A stretch of 64,000 nt of DNA from Marasmius tenuissimus (GCA_029532415.1 JAQOTA010000060.1:1550001-1614000); one strand, 5' to 3'. Shown: positions 10,794 to 22,958, numbered from the stretch's first letter. Numbers and translations are program-made. The notes: generated from the sequence alone by a model not told the origin.

Positions 10794-13217
10794 ATGGTGT
10801 TTCATACCACTGCCGAGAAGCAGCCTCTTCATCCGAATTTCCGTACCGAGCGACGGAACCGCGAAAACCCTCGCTTGCGCAAGCTCACCGTCACATTACT
10901 CGCTCTTTCACTCACATTGCTCATATACAAAGCATTATTCGCCCATGAAGACCATTCAAACGTTACAACGAGACAATCGGGAACCGACAACCCTGCGTAT
11001 CTTGTCAAGTCGCGTCATGGTGCTGTAGCTACGGAAAACAGGCTATGTTCCGACATCGGGGTGCGGATTCTGAAGGAGGGTGGAAATGCTCTGGATGCTG
11101 CCATTGCATCGGGTTTGTGCATTGGGGTCGTCAATCCATTCTCGTAGGTCCTTGCTTTTCAGAAACCAAGAAGTATCGATCGAGTTCAACTCCCACAGGT
11201 CAGGGATTGGTGGAGGGGGTTCATGACTGTACGACTCCCTCCTACGAAGCCAGATAGCCGGTCAGAAGTCTGGTCTGTTGATTTTAGAGAGACAGCACCT
11301 TCTGGAGCGCACGAGAACATGTTCCGAAAGGGAACGAACTCATCGAGGATAGGTGGTTTGGCTGTGGCAGTTCCTGGTGAAATGCGTGGATTCGAAGAGG
11401 CACATCGAAGATGGGGGGTTCTACCGTGGAATGAACTCTTTCTTCCGAATGTCGCGCTTGCAAACGGATTCAGTGTGGGCACTGAACTGGGCAAACGGCT
11501 ACCTGTGAGTTGGTTTTCAGTTTCCTCCCTGGATGTCCATACTAATGGAAACACGAAGTGGATTGCAGATGTCTTGTTGAACAGTTCTGACTGGTCCTCT
11601 GTATTTGCACCTGAAGGCAGGCTACTTGAGGAGTACGAGCTACTACGTAACCCTCACCTTGCTCTTTCCCTATCGAAGATAGGCAAAGAGGGTGCCGACG
11701 CATTCTACGAGGTGAGCTTGTAGAAGCCTCCCAGAAATAATGGCTGACATCTCATGTAGGGCCCAATTGCGGATTCTATCGTTCGCAAAGTTCATGAAAC
11801 TGGTGGAATAATTACCCACGAGGACCTGAAGAACTACTCTGTTGATATATATCGATCTCTCGAGGGCACCTATCTAGACAAGACGATCTATGTACCGAGA
11901 GCACCCACATCTGGCCCTGGTACGCCTTCTTATTCTTCTTAGCTGGCTATTGATACCAGACGTCGTCTAGTGCTATTACACATGCTCAATATCCTAGAGC
12001 ACTACGATTTCTCGGAGCGCAACGGGGTGAATGCTCACAGGGTTGTAGAAATCCTCAAGTACGGCTTCGCTGCAAGGTAAAGATCACTTTCCCACAAAAT
12101 CTTTGCCGAGGCACTAATCGGCGTCCTCCAGAACGCGAATCAGCGATCCAAGTTATCGCAACGACACCTCCTTGATCGACGAAGTATCTACAGAAGCATT
12201 TTCTGACGCAGTTTTTCTGAACCTGACCGATGTGAGTATTGCAAGGATGGGACAACCCTCCAATAACCTCATCGCATTTACAGGACCATACACATACACC
12301 CGAGTACTACAACCCGCATTTCGACGTCAAAATTGATCACGGAACGGCAAGTAGCCTGTCGTGCGCTCCTTTGATGGATTCTAACGAGTTATACCGGTCT
12401 CTAGCAACACATATCTGTGGTCGATAAGGACGGGATGGCGGTTGCTCTCACTTCGACGATAAATGGACTGTTCGGGTCTTTCGTTCGAGATCCAGAGACG
12501 GGCATCATTTTCAACAATGAGGTAAAACCAATCAGCCTTCAATGATTTCGTGGAGCTCATTTGCTCGGACTTCTGTTAGATGGATGATTTCAGTGTTCCA
12601 GGGACGCCTAATATTTTTGGTCTCTGGCCATCGCCTTGTAAGATTCTAACTATCGGAAACTAAACGTTTTCCCTGAGCTATTGCATCCCTTGCACAGACA
12701 ACTACCCAGAGCCCTACAAACGCCCGCTCTCGTCTACAGTGCCTACAATAATTGAAAGAACCTCTGACGGCTCGTTCTTTGCCGCGATGGGAGGCTCTGG
12801 AGGGTCTGTCATATTCGGAGCTCTATTTCAGGTTTTGGTGAACGTGATGCACTGGGGGATGGATCTGGGGGAGGCCGTTGAAGCAGGAAGGGTCCACGAC
12901 CAATTATACCCAGAGCTCACTGCTGCCGATAGCACATACCCACCCACACTGGTAGAGGAACTTATTGTCAGGGGACATAATGTCACTGGTATGTTGCCGT
13001 CCCTTGCCTCTGCTGAGAACCTGATTAATCTTGGTGTTCATAGTTCTGGACGTGAATCGAGTCGCAGGTGTCATTAATACAGTTATGCAGGACGGGGAGG
13101 GTACCATGTATGGTGAGTGTGAACTTTGGTGCCAGGCTCTGGTACGTCGATATTCACGACGAGCCTATCTTAGCTGCGAGTGATTCAAGGAAGAATGGTA
13201 TCGCTGCCGGGTATTAG
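10794..13217 (+). CDS. Gamma-glutamyltranspeptidase (GGT paralogue 2)
   Basis: Complete GGT with about ten exons. The N-terminus carries a basic head ([15 protein letters not shown]) and a hydrophobic anchor ([14 protein letters not shown]), so the enzyme is predicted to be a type II membrane protein of the secretory pathway. Family blocks in order: [69 protein letters not shown] then [42 protein letters not shown] and MGGSGGS. The Thr at 12344-12346 is the expected nucleophile exposed by self-cleavage. The C-terminus ends in [13 protein letters not shown], the usual GGT ending. Intron 12347-12404, just after the nucleophile codon, has a GC donor. Gene order and sequence show it is a paralogue of the inverted copy at 1-2113. 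Confidence 0.94.
12347..12404 (+). other. GC-AG intron next to the GGT nucleophile codon
   Basis: Donor GCAAGT after codon ACG (Thr), CTAAC branch site in TTCTAACGAG near 12380-12389, acceptor CTAG at 12401-12404. Using the nearby GT at 12351 leads to a stop within a few codons; the GC donor restores [12 protein letters not shown]. The paralogue has GTATGT at the same place. Confidence 0.85.
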
Positions 13218-13656
13218 ATACCTCATGCGGCTGATTCGATACGTATATCTACATCCCTGTGATTCTTCCCACTTGCAGACTAGTTGAAGTGAAAAGACAT
13301 GTTACTTTAGTCTCGTGTAGCATCCTCCTTGTGCATATATATTGTGTCGTTCGTTCTTTCTCCCACTACATAGCGGGAGCCTTGTTATCTACGTGAACGG
13401 GTAAGTACTTTGCGCCCTCCGCCATGATGCCACAGGCGGAACTGTGGAGTGTGATCCAATTGCCATTTTTAGATACACTATACATAGCCATGCGCTTGGT
13501 CGCAATGGTCTCTCACTCGTTCACCTTCTCTTATCCTTCACACCCAGGGTTGCCAACACTACTGGTCCCTCTAATCTCTACTCTTCATATACTCTCTCAC
13601 TGTTCGTGAAGTCATCACATAGAGAGCTCGCCCCTAAAACCCATTTCCCGACAACA
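13218..13656. other. Intergenic region
   Basis: About 440 nt between GGT 2 and GT17-A. Contains a small hairpin, CTCCC..GGGAG, near 13360-13379 and a TATA-like stretch (gcatatatattg) near 13333. No gene seen; the in-frame extension upstream of 13657 has no suitable ATG. Confidence 0.5.
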
Positions 13657-14990
13657 ATGGCCTTTGGAGGCCGACGGCAACGACTGATATGTCTCCTTAT
13701 ACCGACACTGACGTTCTCCATCTACACCCTCTATTTCATCTCCCAGAATACATATCAAGTCAAGAATCTCATCTCCTATGTGACAAGACCGCTATGGGAT
13801 ACTGCCGATGGGCCCACTAACACGATACCACACTACTACGCCGATGGGTTACAAATGAACGAGCATACGTGTTCGTTACACGGGTGGACGCAGAGACGTG
13901 GCAAGACTATCAAGGCTCTCGATGCGGTGCTCATGAGCAGTGAGCTCGACTTGCTCGAGATTCGGTTGAATGAGCTCAATAGTGTCGTTGACCGGTTCTT
14001 CATCATCGAGTCCAACACTACATTCACCGGGCTACCAAAGGAGAAATACTATGAAAAGAACAAGGAGAGGTTCAAGAAGTTCGCTCATAAGATATCCTAC
14101 CGAAGGTGCGTGTCTGCCTCGTTCTTGTTCTTTTATGTGCACTTATGCGCGGCCTGGCCACTCAGCTTGGACACTCTGACGGATCCCGACCCATGGATCA
14201 ATGAGGCTACGACCAGGAACACCATGTCTTCATTCCTCCGATCCCACATAGTAGAGTTCCCTCCCAACACTGAAACCCTAGTGATCATGTCGGATGTGGA
14301 CGAGATACCTTCATCACACTCTATACGGCTCCTCAAGCGCTGCGACTTCGGTGATCAAATACACCTTCAGCTGCGGAACTACGTATATAGGTAAACTTAC
14401 GCAACTCACTCTCGGTCCGAATTCATGGCTCATCCGGTCAATAGCTTCGAATGGCTACTAGGTTTCGATAGCTGGCGGGCCAGTGTTCACCGGTGGACAC
14501 AAGGGAGTTATTACCGTCATTCCAAAAGTACCGACAATCTGCTCGCCGACTCCGGTTGGCACTGCAGCTTCTGCTTCAGGAGCTTACAAGAGTACGTTGT
14601 CAAGATGACAGGCTTCTCGCACAACGATCGGATAGGCGGAAAGGAGGAGCTTTTGGACCCGAAGCGAATACAGAAGACGATCTGCGAAGGGAAGAACATC
14701 TTCGGAATGCTACCGGAGGCATACTCTGTAAGTTTTACTGGCATTCTGACACGGAGTTTGTACTCATCTCTCGAATTTGCAGTATACCGATTTAATTCAA
14801 CAATTGAACCTATCTCCGTGCGTTCTATCTCTTCTCGGCGTTCGCGAGGTCACTAACTCAATACTATAGACAAACCTCCATGGTCGGACTCCCAAAGTTC
14901 TTGATCGAGAATGCAGAACGCTTCAAGTTCCTACTACCCGGCGGATGTCAGCGAGAATTTACAGAGGAAGAAGCAGACGCTCCGGCTTAG
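13657..14990 (+). CDS. GT17 glycosyltransferase, MGAT3-like (copy A)
   Basis: Type II Golgi enzyme of family GT17, related to beta-1,4-mannosyl-glycoprotein 4-beta-N-acetylglucosaminyltransferase; donor UDP-GlcNAc by family, acceptor unknown. Five exons (13657-14105, 14166-14390, 14445-14727, 14783-14817, 14870-14990) give 370 residues. Short basic head, membrane anchor LICLLIPTLTFSIYTLYFI (about 10-28), then family motifs SSELDLLEIRLNEL, FFIIESNTTFTGLPK, MSDVDEIP (metal-binding DxD-type) and GWHCSFCF, and the end LPGGCQR. The intron at 14391-14444 has a GT donor. A tandem paralogue follows 286 nt downstream. Confidence 0.92.
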
Positions 14991-15167
14991 AGATTTTGCA
15001 TGCACGACGGAGATCTGCTGTTGATTTGTAGTACACTTTACAGGAGGAAATCCACTGCTTTGAAACACTGTATTATACTTGCCAATATTTATGAGTATTA
15101 TCGACGTCGAACTCGCTCAAAGCGGGATGATGAACTGAGCGCGCTCCGGCACAACAGGCAGTTTCAC

Positions 15168-15187
15168 GCATCTGCATCTGCATCTGC
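15168..15187 (+). repeat. Short GCATCT tandem repeat
   Basis: Three direct copies of GCATCT in the spacer between the two GT17 genes. A minor simple repeat with no obvious role. Confidence 0.7.
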
Positions 15188-15276
15188 TCTGCTAGCGCTG
15201 AGCGCTGAGGCCTGAGGGTTTGCTGTGCACCAAATCGAATTGTCCCAAAGTACGATGGATACCTCTACTCTCAACT

Positions 15277-16636
15277 ATGTTGACCCTCTGCACCCGGCGT
15301 CAGCGGTTCATATGCATCTTACTCTCTGCACTGGTCATCTCGGTACACACACTCGTTTATATCTCTCAGAACTGGTATCGATTTCGGAACTTCATCCCCT
15401 ACCTAATGCGGCCAGTTTGGGACACCCAAGATGGGCCCACAAACATCATACCGCACTATTACACTGAAGGGCTACCACTGGATCGATATATGTGCTCTCT
15501 GCACGGCTGGAAGGAACGCACCGCAGAAGGACAGAGGACGGTCCAAGTCTTGGATGCAGTTCTCATGAGCAGTGAGCTGGACTTGCTCGAGATTCGGCTG
15601 AACGAGCTCGACAGCGTTGTCGACTGGTTCTTCATTGTCGAGTCCAACGCCACATTCACTGGACTCCCCAAGGAGAAATATTACCTCAAGCACGCAGAGA
15701 GATTCCAAAAGTTTGCCCACAAGATCAAGTATAGAAGGTGCGTGTAGTACGTGCCTCTCTGGCCAGTGTAGATCTCATACGTTTCTCAGTTTTGATGAGC
15801 AGTCGGACCCTAAAGCCTGGAAGAACGAAGCCAAAACAAGAGATGCGATGACTTCGTTGCTGAACACTCATATGGCGCAATACCCCACAACCGATCCCCT
15901 CGTCATTATGTCAGACGTGGACGAGATACCCTCTGCGCACACAATCCGACTTCTCAAATGCTGTGACTTTGGACGGTCAATTCATCTTCAGCTCCGAAAC
16001 TATGTTTACAGGCGAGTTTTACACTGCGCAATTCCTCGATTCATGTCATGTAAAGGCTAAACCCTGTCCTGCGGATAGCTTCGAGTGGTATCTTGGATTA
16101 GACAGCTGGCGAGCTAGTGTTCATTCCTGGAAGCCAGGATCCTTCTACCGACACATCAAGAGTCCCGATACTGAGGATTGCCTCGCCGACTCAGGCTGGC
16201 ATTGCAGTTTCTGCTTCAGGACTATTGAGGAGTATATCATAAAGATGACGGGCTTTTCACACAACGACCGCATAGGCGGCAAGAAGGAACTCTTAGAACC
16301 TAAGAACATCCAGGATAAGATTTGCGAGGGAAAGGACATCTTCGGCATGTTGCCAGAGGCTTATACGGTGATGCTGGCCTAGGTTATCGTTGTACATCCC
16401 ACACTCATCCACGAAATCCACAGTATACCGATCTGATGCAAAAAATGAATCTATCACCGTGCGTTCCGAGGTGCTCTTCTGGGATGGAACTGACCGATCT
16501 TTCCTTTGTCCACAGCCAAAGATCCATGGTTGGACTCCCAAAGTTTCTGATTGGGAACGCGAAGCGTTTCGGATTCTTGCTTCCCGGTGGATGCCAGCGA
16601 ACGCTCAAAATTGGAGGAGCAGACACATTTAGTTAG
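15277..16636 (+). CDS. GT17 glycosyltransferase, MGAT3-like (copy B)
   Basis: Tandem paralogue of copy A with the same five-exon plan (15277-15737, 15790-16011, 16079-16367, 16424-16458, 16516-16636), 375 residues. Starts MLTLCTRRQRFICILLSALV, a signal-anchor. Motifs match copy A: SSELDLLEIRLNEL, FFIVESNATFTGLPK, MSDVDEIP, GWHCSFCF, FSHNDRIGGKKELLEP. Divergence from A is greatest in the stem region and at the end (TLKIGGADTFS against EFTEEEADAPA). Intron 16012-16078 needs a GC donor to keep the frame. All candidate active-site residues are kept, so it should be functional. The acceptor could differ from that of copy A. Confidence 0.92.
16012..16078 (+). other. GC-AG intron in GT17 copy B
   Basis: Donor GCGAGT after TAC-AG, acceptor GATAG; splicing gives Y-S-F-E-W exactly as in copy A, whose donor here is GTAAAC. 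Without splicing the frame reaches a stop near 16060. A GT donor at 16016 gives the wrong phase. Confidence 0.82.
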
Positions 16637-16937
16637 GACTCCGTAGACAGTGAATGCAAGGCATCAATGCATCTATTCTCTTACGCCGCCGGGTAGGCTC
16701 AACAATCGATAGCGCGGTGACGAAGGAAATACATTCTCAAAGGCAAGGTATAACAACGTCAGAAGTCAAGTACTACAAAGCAATTTCCTATTGAAACATC
16801 AAACCATGAACCATAAAATAATAATATATGCCATTGTGGTCGACGAATGAGATAACGAAGAGGAAAGATGAACAAAGGGGGAGAACAAAGCGAATGCCCA
16901 GGTCGTAAAGGTCATAACAAGAGTAAAAGAAAGGAGC
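16637..16937. other. Convergent intergenic region
   Basis: About 300 nt shared 3' flank of GT17-B and the BRCT gene, AT-rich around 16800-16830. Nothing else seen. Confidence 0.5.
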
Positions 16938-19900
16938 CTACTGCGTTCTCAAGCTCTGCCTCATCCGAGCCCTCTCCAGTGGCGTCAAATCACTTGACAT
17001 GGCTTGAGCGGAGGGATAATCAGCACGTTGCATAAGGCCGCGTTGTAAGCCAAACTCACATATATCCGAGTTCATAGATATATCACCATCTGGCACCGCT
17101 GAATCTGCGTTACCGTCCGTGTCAATGAAGTCTGGTCTCAGCTTTGGTATCATGGATTTGCGACGCTACAAGGCGGTTATATCAGTGGTTGCTTCGAGAC
17201 TATCCAACCTCAATTCGCACCTTATGGCCAGCAGCCGCAAACTTGTAGTCCTCTATTTCCACTAGAAATTCGGTCTCGTCGACACGCTTGCCCTCCTGTG
17301 CACAAGACACGATCCAATTGTTGCCGACAACGAAGGGTTTAGGGACATTCAGTGATCTGCACACATATGAGCAACACTGTACTGAGGCATGACGGTTTAT
17401 CGTACCTGTAGCGATTAATTGTGCTCGGAAGACCGTCTTTCCACAGAATGTGAGTGCAGGTGGGGCCTAACCGGGTCATGATCTGCTAAGATGCGTTAAT
17501 TCTGCTCGAGATCCTCACTAGTGTCAACTAACCCTGGCACCCAAGTCCTTCAGCATCTGTACCCATGTCTCCGTCACATGGGGATCGTCACTTCTGTAGT
17601 CAACGAACACCTTGCAATCACTAAGGATCGATAGTGTTGTAGCCGGCGCCTCCTTCTTGCTGCTTTCCCCTGTATTCTTCTCCGCCGAAGACGAGGGGTA
17701 GGTACTGCTCGTACTGCGAAGTCCAGCTCGACGTGGTGGGCTTGGTGGTAACATCGACTCCGCTGTCCTAATATCATTCAAAGACTGGGAGAGCGAATGC
17801 AACGCCATCGACGCTCTCCGCGACTTGTCCTCCTTTTCCCTCTTCTTCCCCTTACTCAAACCCTCGGCCTCCGACGTCTCGACATCTGACACCATTGTGA
17901 TATCTGCAAGTGTAAGGTCCCCTTGGTTCGAGGGTCCGGCTTCCGACTCCCCCATAACAAAATCAGTGTCACCATCGGTGGCCATTGTTGCTGTTGCGCC
18001 ACCCTTCACAGGACTTCCTATCACGGTTGGAAGAGCAGTTCTCTGACTCGCCTTCTGTCCTCTGGCGCCTCCAGCAACTCGGTCGTAAATACTCTGTCCC
18101 CCACGCATAATTGCACCCGGCTTCCGAACCACGCTTTTACCAGCTGGCATGAATATCCCTCGAGAGTCTTTCTGTATAGGTGCAGGACGCTTGAACACGG
18201 GTAAGCCCGACTTGGAGGCAGACGAAGCGTTGGATCCGGCACTACTAGGACGCCCGATTCCCAAAGCACTCCGACGTATCGAGGTATCATCCTTCGACCC
18301 CATCGGAGCGTCGGAATCATCATCCGAGTTGTCGCGGTTGAAGCCCATGCTGGTGCTCGGCCTTGAAGGAGGCGGGGCGTTCAACTTGCCAAGCGCACTT
18401 TCCAGCTCGGCATACGAAGATCCCGCAGTAGCGAGGGCAGGTCGCGAAGGTCGTGTGTCTGCAGTTTACGAGGAAAAGATGAGTCTCGGACACGAAGAGC
18501 GAAATTTATAAAACTCGCCATTGAGGCTGGGAGCAAACATGGATGATGATCTTGGTAGCTTCGATGGCGAGGCTGAGCTGGATTTCGCTGGAGTCTTTGG
18601 AAGCGCTGCACGAGCAAGACTAGCTCTCGGCGAAGGGGAACGCCTTGATTCAATCGGCGATGGTGGCTTTGCAGCTTCCATAGATGTTGAGGTTGGCGCC
18701 TGAGCGACTTGTGACTCTGCAGGCTCGTCTTCGTCCATGTCAGAAGGTGGTTCAGAAAGCTCAGAACCGAAGGGGTCGTCGGAAAGTACTGCAGGCAAGA
18801 TATCGTCTGCGGGCGGCAGGTCGTTAGACTGGAACACTGGTTCAATCCCTGCTGGTTCTGTCTCAACAGGGGGCGTAGTGGCTGCAGCCTCTTTCCTTTG
18901 AATCCGAGCACTTAGTGGTGCTGAAATATAGCTTCAATAAAATAGTCGAGATATCAGGAAGTAACTACTCACTCTCCACGGTGGCTGAAGCTGGCCCATC
19001 GGTTAATGAGGAGGCTAGTTCTTCGTTGTTAACAGAAAGTGCTAGAGAAATTGCGTGAGGTTCGAGCACTCGAAAGGAAAGGAAAGGGCGACTTACGCGG
19101 CTGGACAGGCGCGTCCGCTTCGTGCTTCCTCGAGGAGGCACTGCGCGTTGTGCGTGTAGGACGAGGCGGTACGTTGACCGCCCCTTTCTTACGTGAAGCA
19201 CGTTTCCCTTTGCCTTTGTTGTCGGGTACTGCGTTGACTTCCGGTGCGGTGGTTTCCAGTGGAGAGGGAAGGACTTCCGCAGGGATTGCTACTGGATCGT
19301 CCACGACCATTGGTTGGGGTGTACCAAAAACATCTTGGGCAGGCAGGGTGAGCCCCGATTGGAGCGTCTGGGTCGAACTCAGCTCAACGTCCGTCTGCAA
19401 CGCTGCGGGCGTGGATGCATCCAGCGGAGAGATGTCACCGTCCAGTGAGAACAGTGAAGATGCTCTTTGAATTTTCGGTCGCTCCTTAAGACGGTCTTGA
19501 ACGATGTTGGGCCCCGGCTCGGCTTCCGCTCGAGGATCTTCCGAGAAGAGAGATGTCGGAGGAGAGGTGGGCATGGGTTCGGCTGGGATAGGGTCAGGAG
19601 ATTCAGCCGGCTTTTCCTGATGGTCGACTTGCATTTCCTGATGATCTTGAGGAATGGATTGACGTTCTTCCTCATCTTCGTCTGGAATGATGATCGGCAC
19701 TGGAAGTTTTTCTGTAGGTTTCGTCCGGGTCTTCATCTTGGACTTGATGGTGGCAGAGGGCTTCATGGAACCATGGCCGTCCTTCGGTCTCGTTTGCTGG
19801 GCCTTTGATTTTGATCCTGTCTTTGCCGCCATTCGCTTCTCCTTCTCCGTCATGGGTTGTCGATTTTCCATCAGTAACGAAAATGCATTCTTCCCCTTCT

Positions 19901-21188
19901 TCTCAGCACCAGCAGGTGCGAGTTGAGCGCTTTTGGCAGGGACAGACTTGGAGCTGGACGCTGCTGTGGGAGGAGGCCCCTTCGACGGGCCGGGCTTTCC
20001 TGTAGCTACTAGGTTCGGTATAACAGGTGGTCGTTTAGGTAAAGGAACCCGACTTTGAGTCTGAAGACGGATGGATTTAGGCACTGTCGCGTCGGTGACG
20101 GCTGTAATGCCATCTCTACTATGGCTTTGTGTCGAACTCGATGCGGCAGCGGTATTGGTAACAACGATAGCAGAATCCTGGCTCACACGTAATTAATATG
20201 AGGGGATTGCAATTGGAAGGAAACACACCATGAGATTGCTTTCCCAGCCATTGCTTGGAGGTTGTGGAGCTAAAGTTCTTTCCTTTATGATAGGTAATGG
20301 AGTGTCAGGAATAGGAGTGAGTGGAGATGAAGGAGTGGGTGAATATGCTCTTGGGGGAGTTGCTGGGTCACCGATAGGCACAGACGAGCCTGAGTCCATG
20401 GGTTTGTCGAGTTCGTGTGTATTAGGTCGATCACGCCGAGGTTTGGGAGTGGACTCGTAGGGTATTGGAGTCTCTTGCTCCTTCACGGAACGCTGCACGC
20501 GCTCTGGAGAGTGAATGTCGACGTCCATTGCCGGCTCCTTTTCATCCGGTATAGATTGTAGCGAGATTGACTGAGGAAGAATCGTAATATCGAGCTTCGG
20601 CGGTTCATGTTTAGAGGGAGAACGTGAACGGGAACGAGAACGAGTTGGGGATGGAGGAGGATGTCTGAGGTCGATAGCGGGAAACGAGGGAAGTGAGGTT
20701 GGGAACACTGGCACGGACATTGCACGGGGCTTCGAAGGGGAGAATCCTGGCTGGTTCTCCGAAGAGCCAAAGGATGAAGGCTTCTTTGAAACGGAAGGAG
20801 GAGCTGAGTGCTTGGTGAGCGGTTTCTTTGCAGCTGTGACCGCGGTTTCCGAGCCATGCCGCGTGTGTGAAGGGTGTCCATTCGTGTCAACCCGGGGAAT
20901 ATCTGGATAAGGCTCAGACTTGAGCCTTTTGAACCTAGAATTGATCTGTGCAAGTGAGGTCTGGGGGGATTCGAGAGTACGCTTGTTCGAATTTCCTGTT
21001 TTCTTGGGAGACAAAAGTATCGGGTCCTCGTCTGAATCTTCCGCTTCTTCAAATTGCTCTACCAATTCCACCTGGTTTCTGAGAGCAGTCCTAGCTTCCT
21101 TCAGTGGCGAACGATCGAGCTGTAGGGCGGAATCCGGAAGGACAAGGTGAGACCTTGTTCGTCTGTCTAGTGTGAGTAAATCAGCCAT
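16938..21188 (-). CDS. Large Ser/Pro-rich nuclear protein with a microcephalin-type BRCT domain
   Basis: Predicted nuclear protein of the DNA-damage or chromosome-condensation kind. The minus-strand ATG at 21188 gives MADLLTLDRRTRSHLVLPDS. About 1,000 residues follow in several long exons, mostly low complexity, with many SP/TP sites, an RSRSRSRSPSK run and basic patches. Near the C-terminus a single BRCT domain is spread over three exons: DCKVFVDYRSDDPHVTE..MLKDLGARV, then RLGPTCTHILWKDGLPST, then VVGNNWIVSCAQEGKRVDE. The KDG-x-x-ST and W-V-x-x-C patterns resemble the first BRCT of microcephalin (MCPH1). A short acidic tail ends LERARMRQSLRTQ. Whether this is a true MCPH1 orthologue is inference. 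It shares a short divergent promoter with the NAD(H) kinase gene. Confidence 0.8.
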
Positions 21189-21414
21189 TTCTGGGCTAGC
21201 ATTAGATATTCGGTGAGGGCCGGAAACTTTCAATGATGGTGGTAGAAGTGAGAGTTGTAGAGCGCACAGCGTAGTGAGTGGACAGGTCAAGGATCAAGTG
21301 TTGATGATGGACGCGAGCAAGTTGAAGTGCGCGCCATCACGTGGTGTCCAGGTTCCGTCACCTTTCTGTGACATCACGGGAACGTCACTGTCACGCTCTC
21401 TCCTTGGACCGAAG
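21189..21414. promoter_or_regulatory. Bidirectional promoter, BRCT gene / NAD(H) kinase
   Basis: Only 226 nt separate the two divergent start codons, so both genes must share this control region. Contains GTGACATCACGGGAACGTCAC near 21367-21387, with CREB-like TGACATCA and ACGTCAC elements. Factor binding is inference. Confidence 0.5.
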
Positions 21415-22958
21415 ATGCTTCCCTTCCTCCTCCACCAGCGATGCCTAAGGCGTACTCCTACCGCCCTATCCGTGATCTCCAGGTCAAGGAATATTGGAAA
21501 CCCGAAGAAATGCTCTCATTCTATGCGTTATATGTCTACTGCTCAGCGCCCGAGCGTACAGCCTGCGTTAGTGTCCATTCTCCCCACTGAGGTCCATGTA
21601 GTTATACTAACCCATTTCCGGAAGATAGATGGAAATACTTCGAAGAACCCCCAAAATCCATACTTATTGTCAACAAACTTCGCACCCAACCTGTTGTGAT
21701 GGCGATTGACGCGTTTCTCGAGTAAGAAATGTTGCTATGAACTCTTTGTCTGATACCAACGCGGGTGGATTTGGTCAGGCATGTTCATTCAACCTACCCT
21801 GGCGTAAGGGTGTTTCACGAAGACAGACCAGACATACCTCACGGCGCAGAAGTGTGGTATCCTGGTGCGATGCGATTTACCTCTATCACTGTTGCTGGAC
21901 TAACAACATGTCCAGGCCATGCTGAAAAGATTGATCTTGTGGTAACGTTGGGCGGCGACGGCACCATTCTCCATGCATCCTCTCTCTTCAGCTCGGGAGC
22001 TGTACCCCCCGTTCTCAGTTTCTCTATGGGTACACTGGGTTTCTTGCTTCCCTTCCGTATGTGCAGTCGTTAAGATTCGCTCCAGAAGATTGATCCGAAC
22101 CCATTACATTACAGATATGGATGATTTTGCAAAAGCACTCGAAAGTGTGTTTCAGGGAAAAGCGACCATTCTCAACCGTATGAGGCTGGCGTGCACATTC
22201 TATGACCAGGATCGGGCGAAGAAAGATGACTCAGGCAACGGTACGTTCTTTGCCTCTTCTTCTGAACCCACTACATTTGATAACACAACATGACTTCGAT
22301 AGACTGGCAGGTCATGAACGAGATTGCGCTCCATCGCGGAGCTAGCCCGCATCTCAATACAATTGATATATTTGTCGATGGTCAGCACCTGACAGAAGCA
22401 GTGGTGAGGTGTTCTCGGAACTTCGAGCAGTCCTCAACCTTCTGATATGAATACCTTCCAGTCTGATGGTCTCATCGTTTCCACTCCGACTGGCTCGACA
22501 GCCTACTCTCTCTCTGCTGGCGGACCAATCGTTCATCCTTCACTCAGTGCTCTCGTCCTGACCCCGATTTGTCCAAGGAGTTTATCCTTCCGACCTCTTG
22601 TCTTCCCGTCTTCCTCAACAATAACTCTAAGAGTGCGTTGTTCTGTTTTCTCCAAAGGTACGCTCCCGTACTCATCGCATACCAGATTGGCGACCGAAGC
22701 CGTGCACCGGCGGGTGTCTCTATGGACGGGAGAACATCTTATGTTCTCAACCCGGGAGAATCAGTCACCGTACACTCGTCGCCTTATCCGGTTCCATGCA
22801 TCAACCGGTCCTCCATCAGCGACGATGAAAATACGACTCACAAGGGCGAAGGCGCACCACCCGGAAAAGAAGATGACTGGGTCCGGGATATCAACAACCT
22901 TCTGCAGTATAACGCCACCTTCAGGAGCAAGGCGCTGTTGCGACACAGTCGAACCTGA
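21415..22958 (+). CDS. Mitochondrial NAD(H) kinase (POS5-like)
   Basis: Phosphorylates NAD(H) to NADP(H), supplying mitochondrial NADPH. N-terminus [20 protein letters not shown] is basic, hydroxylated and acid-free: a mitochondrial presequence. Exons then give [37 protein letters not shown] (the GGDG ATP-binding motif), [59 protein letters not shown] (second conserved block), [10 protein letters not shown] and [14 protein letters not shown]. About six short introns. The ending is acidic and differs from yeast Pos5. The start is the first ATG after which a presequence makes sense; an upstream in-frame extension runs into the neighbour's promoter. Confidence 0.92.
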
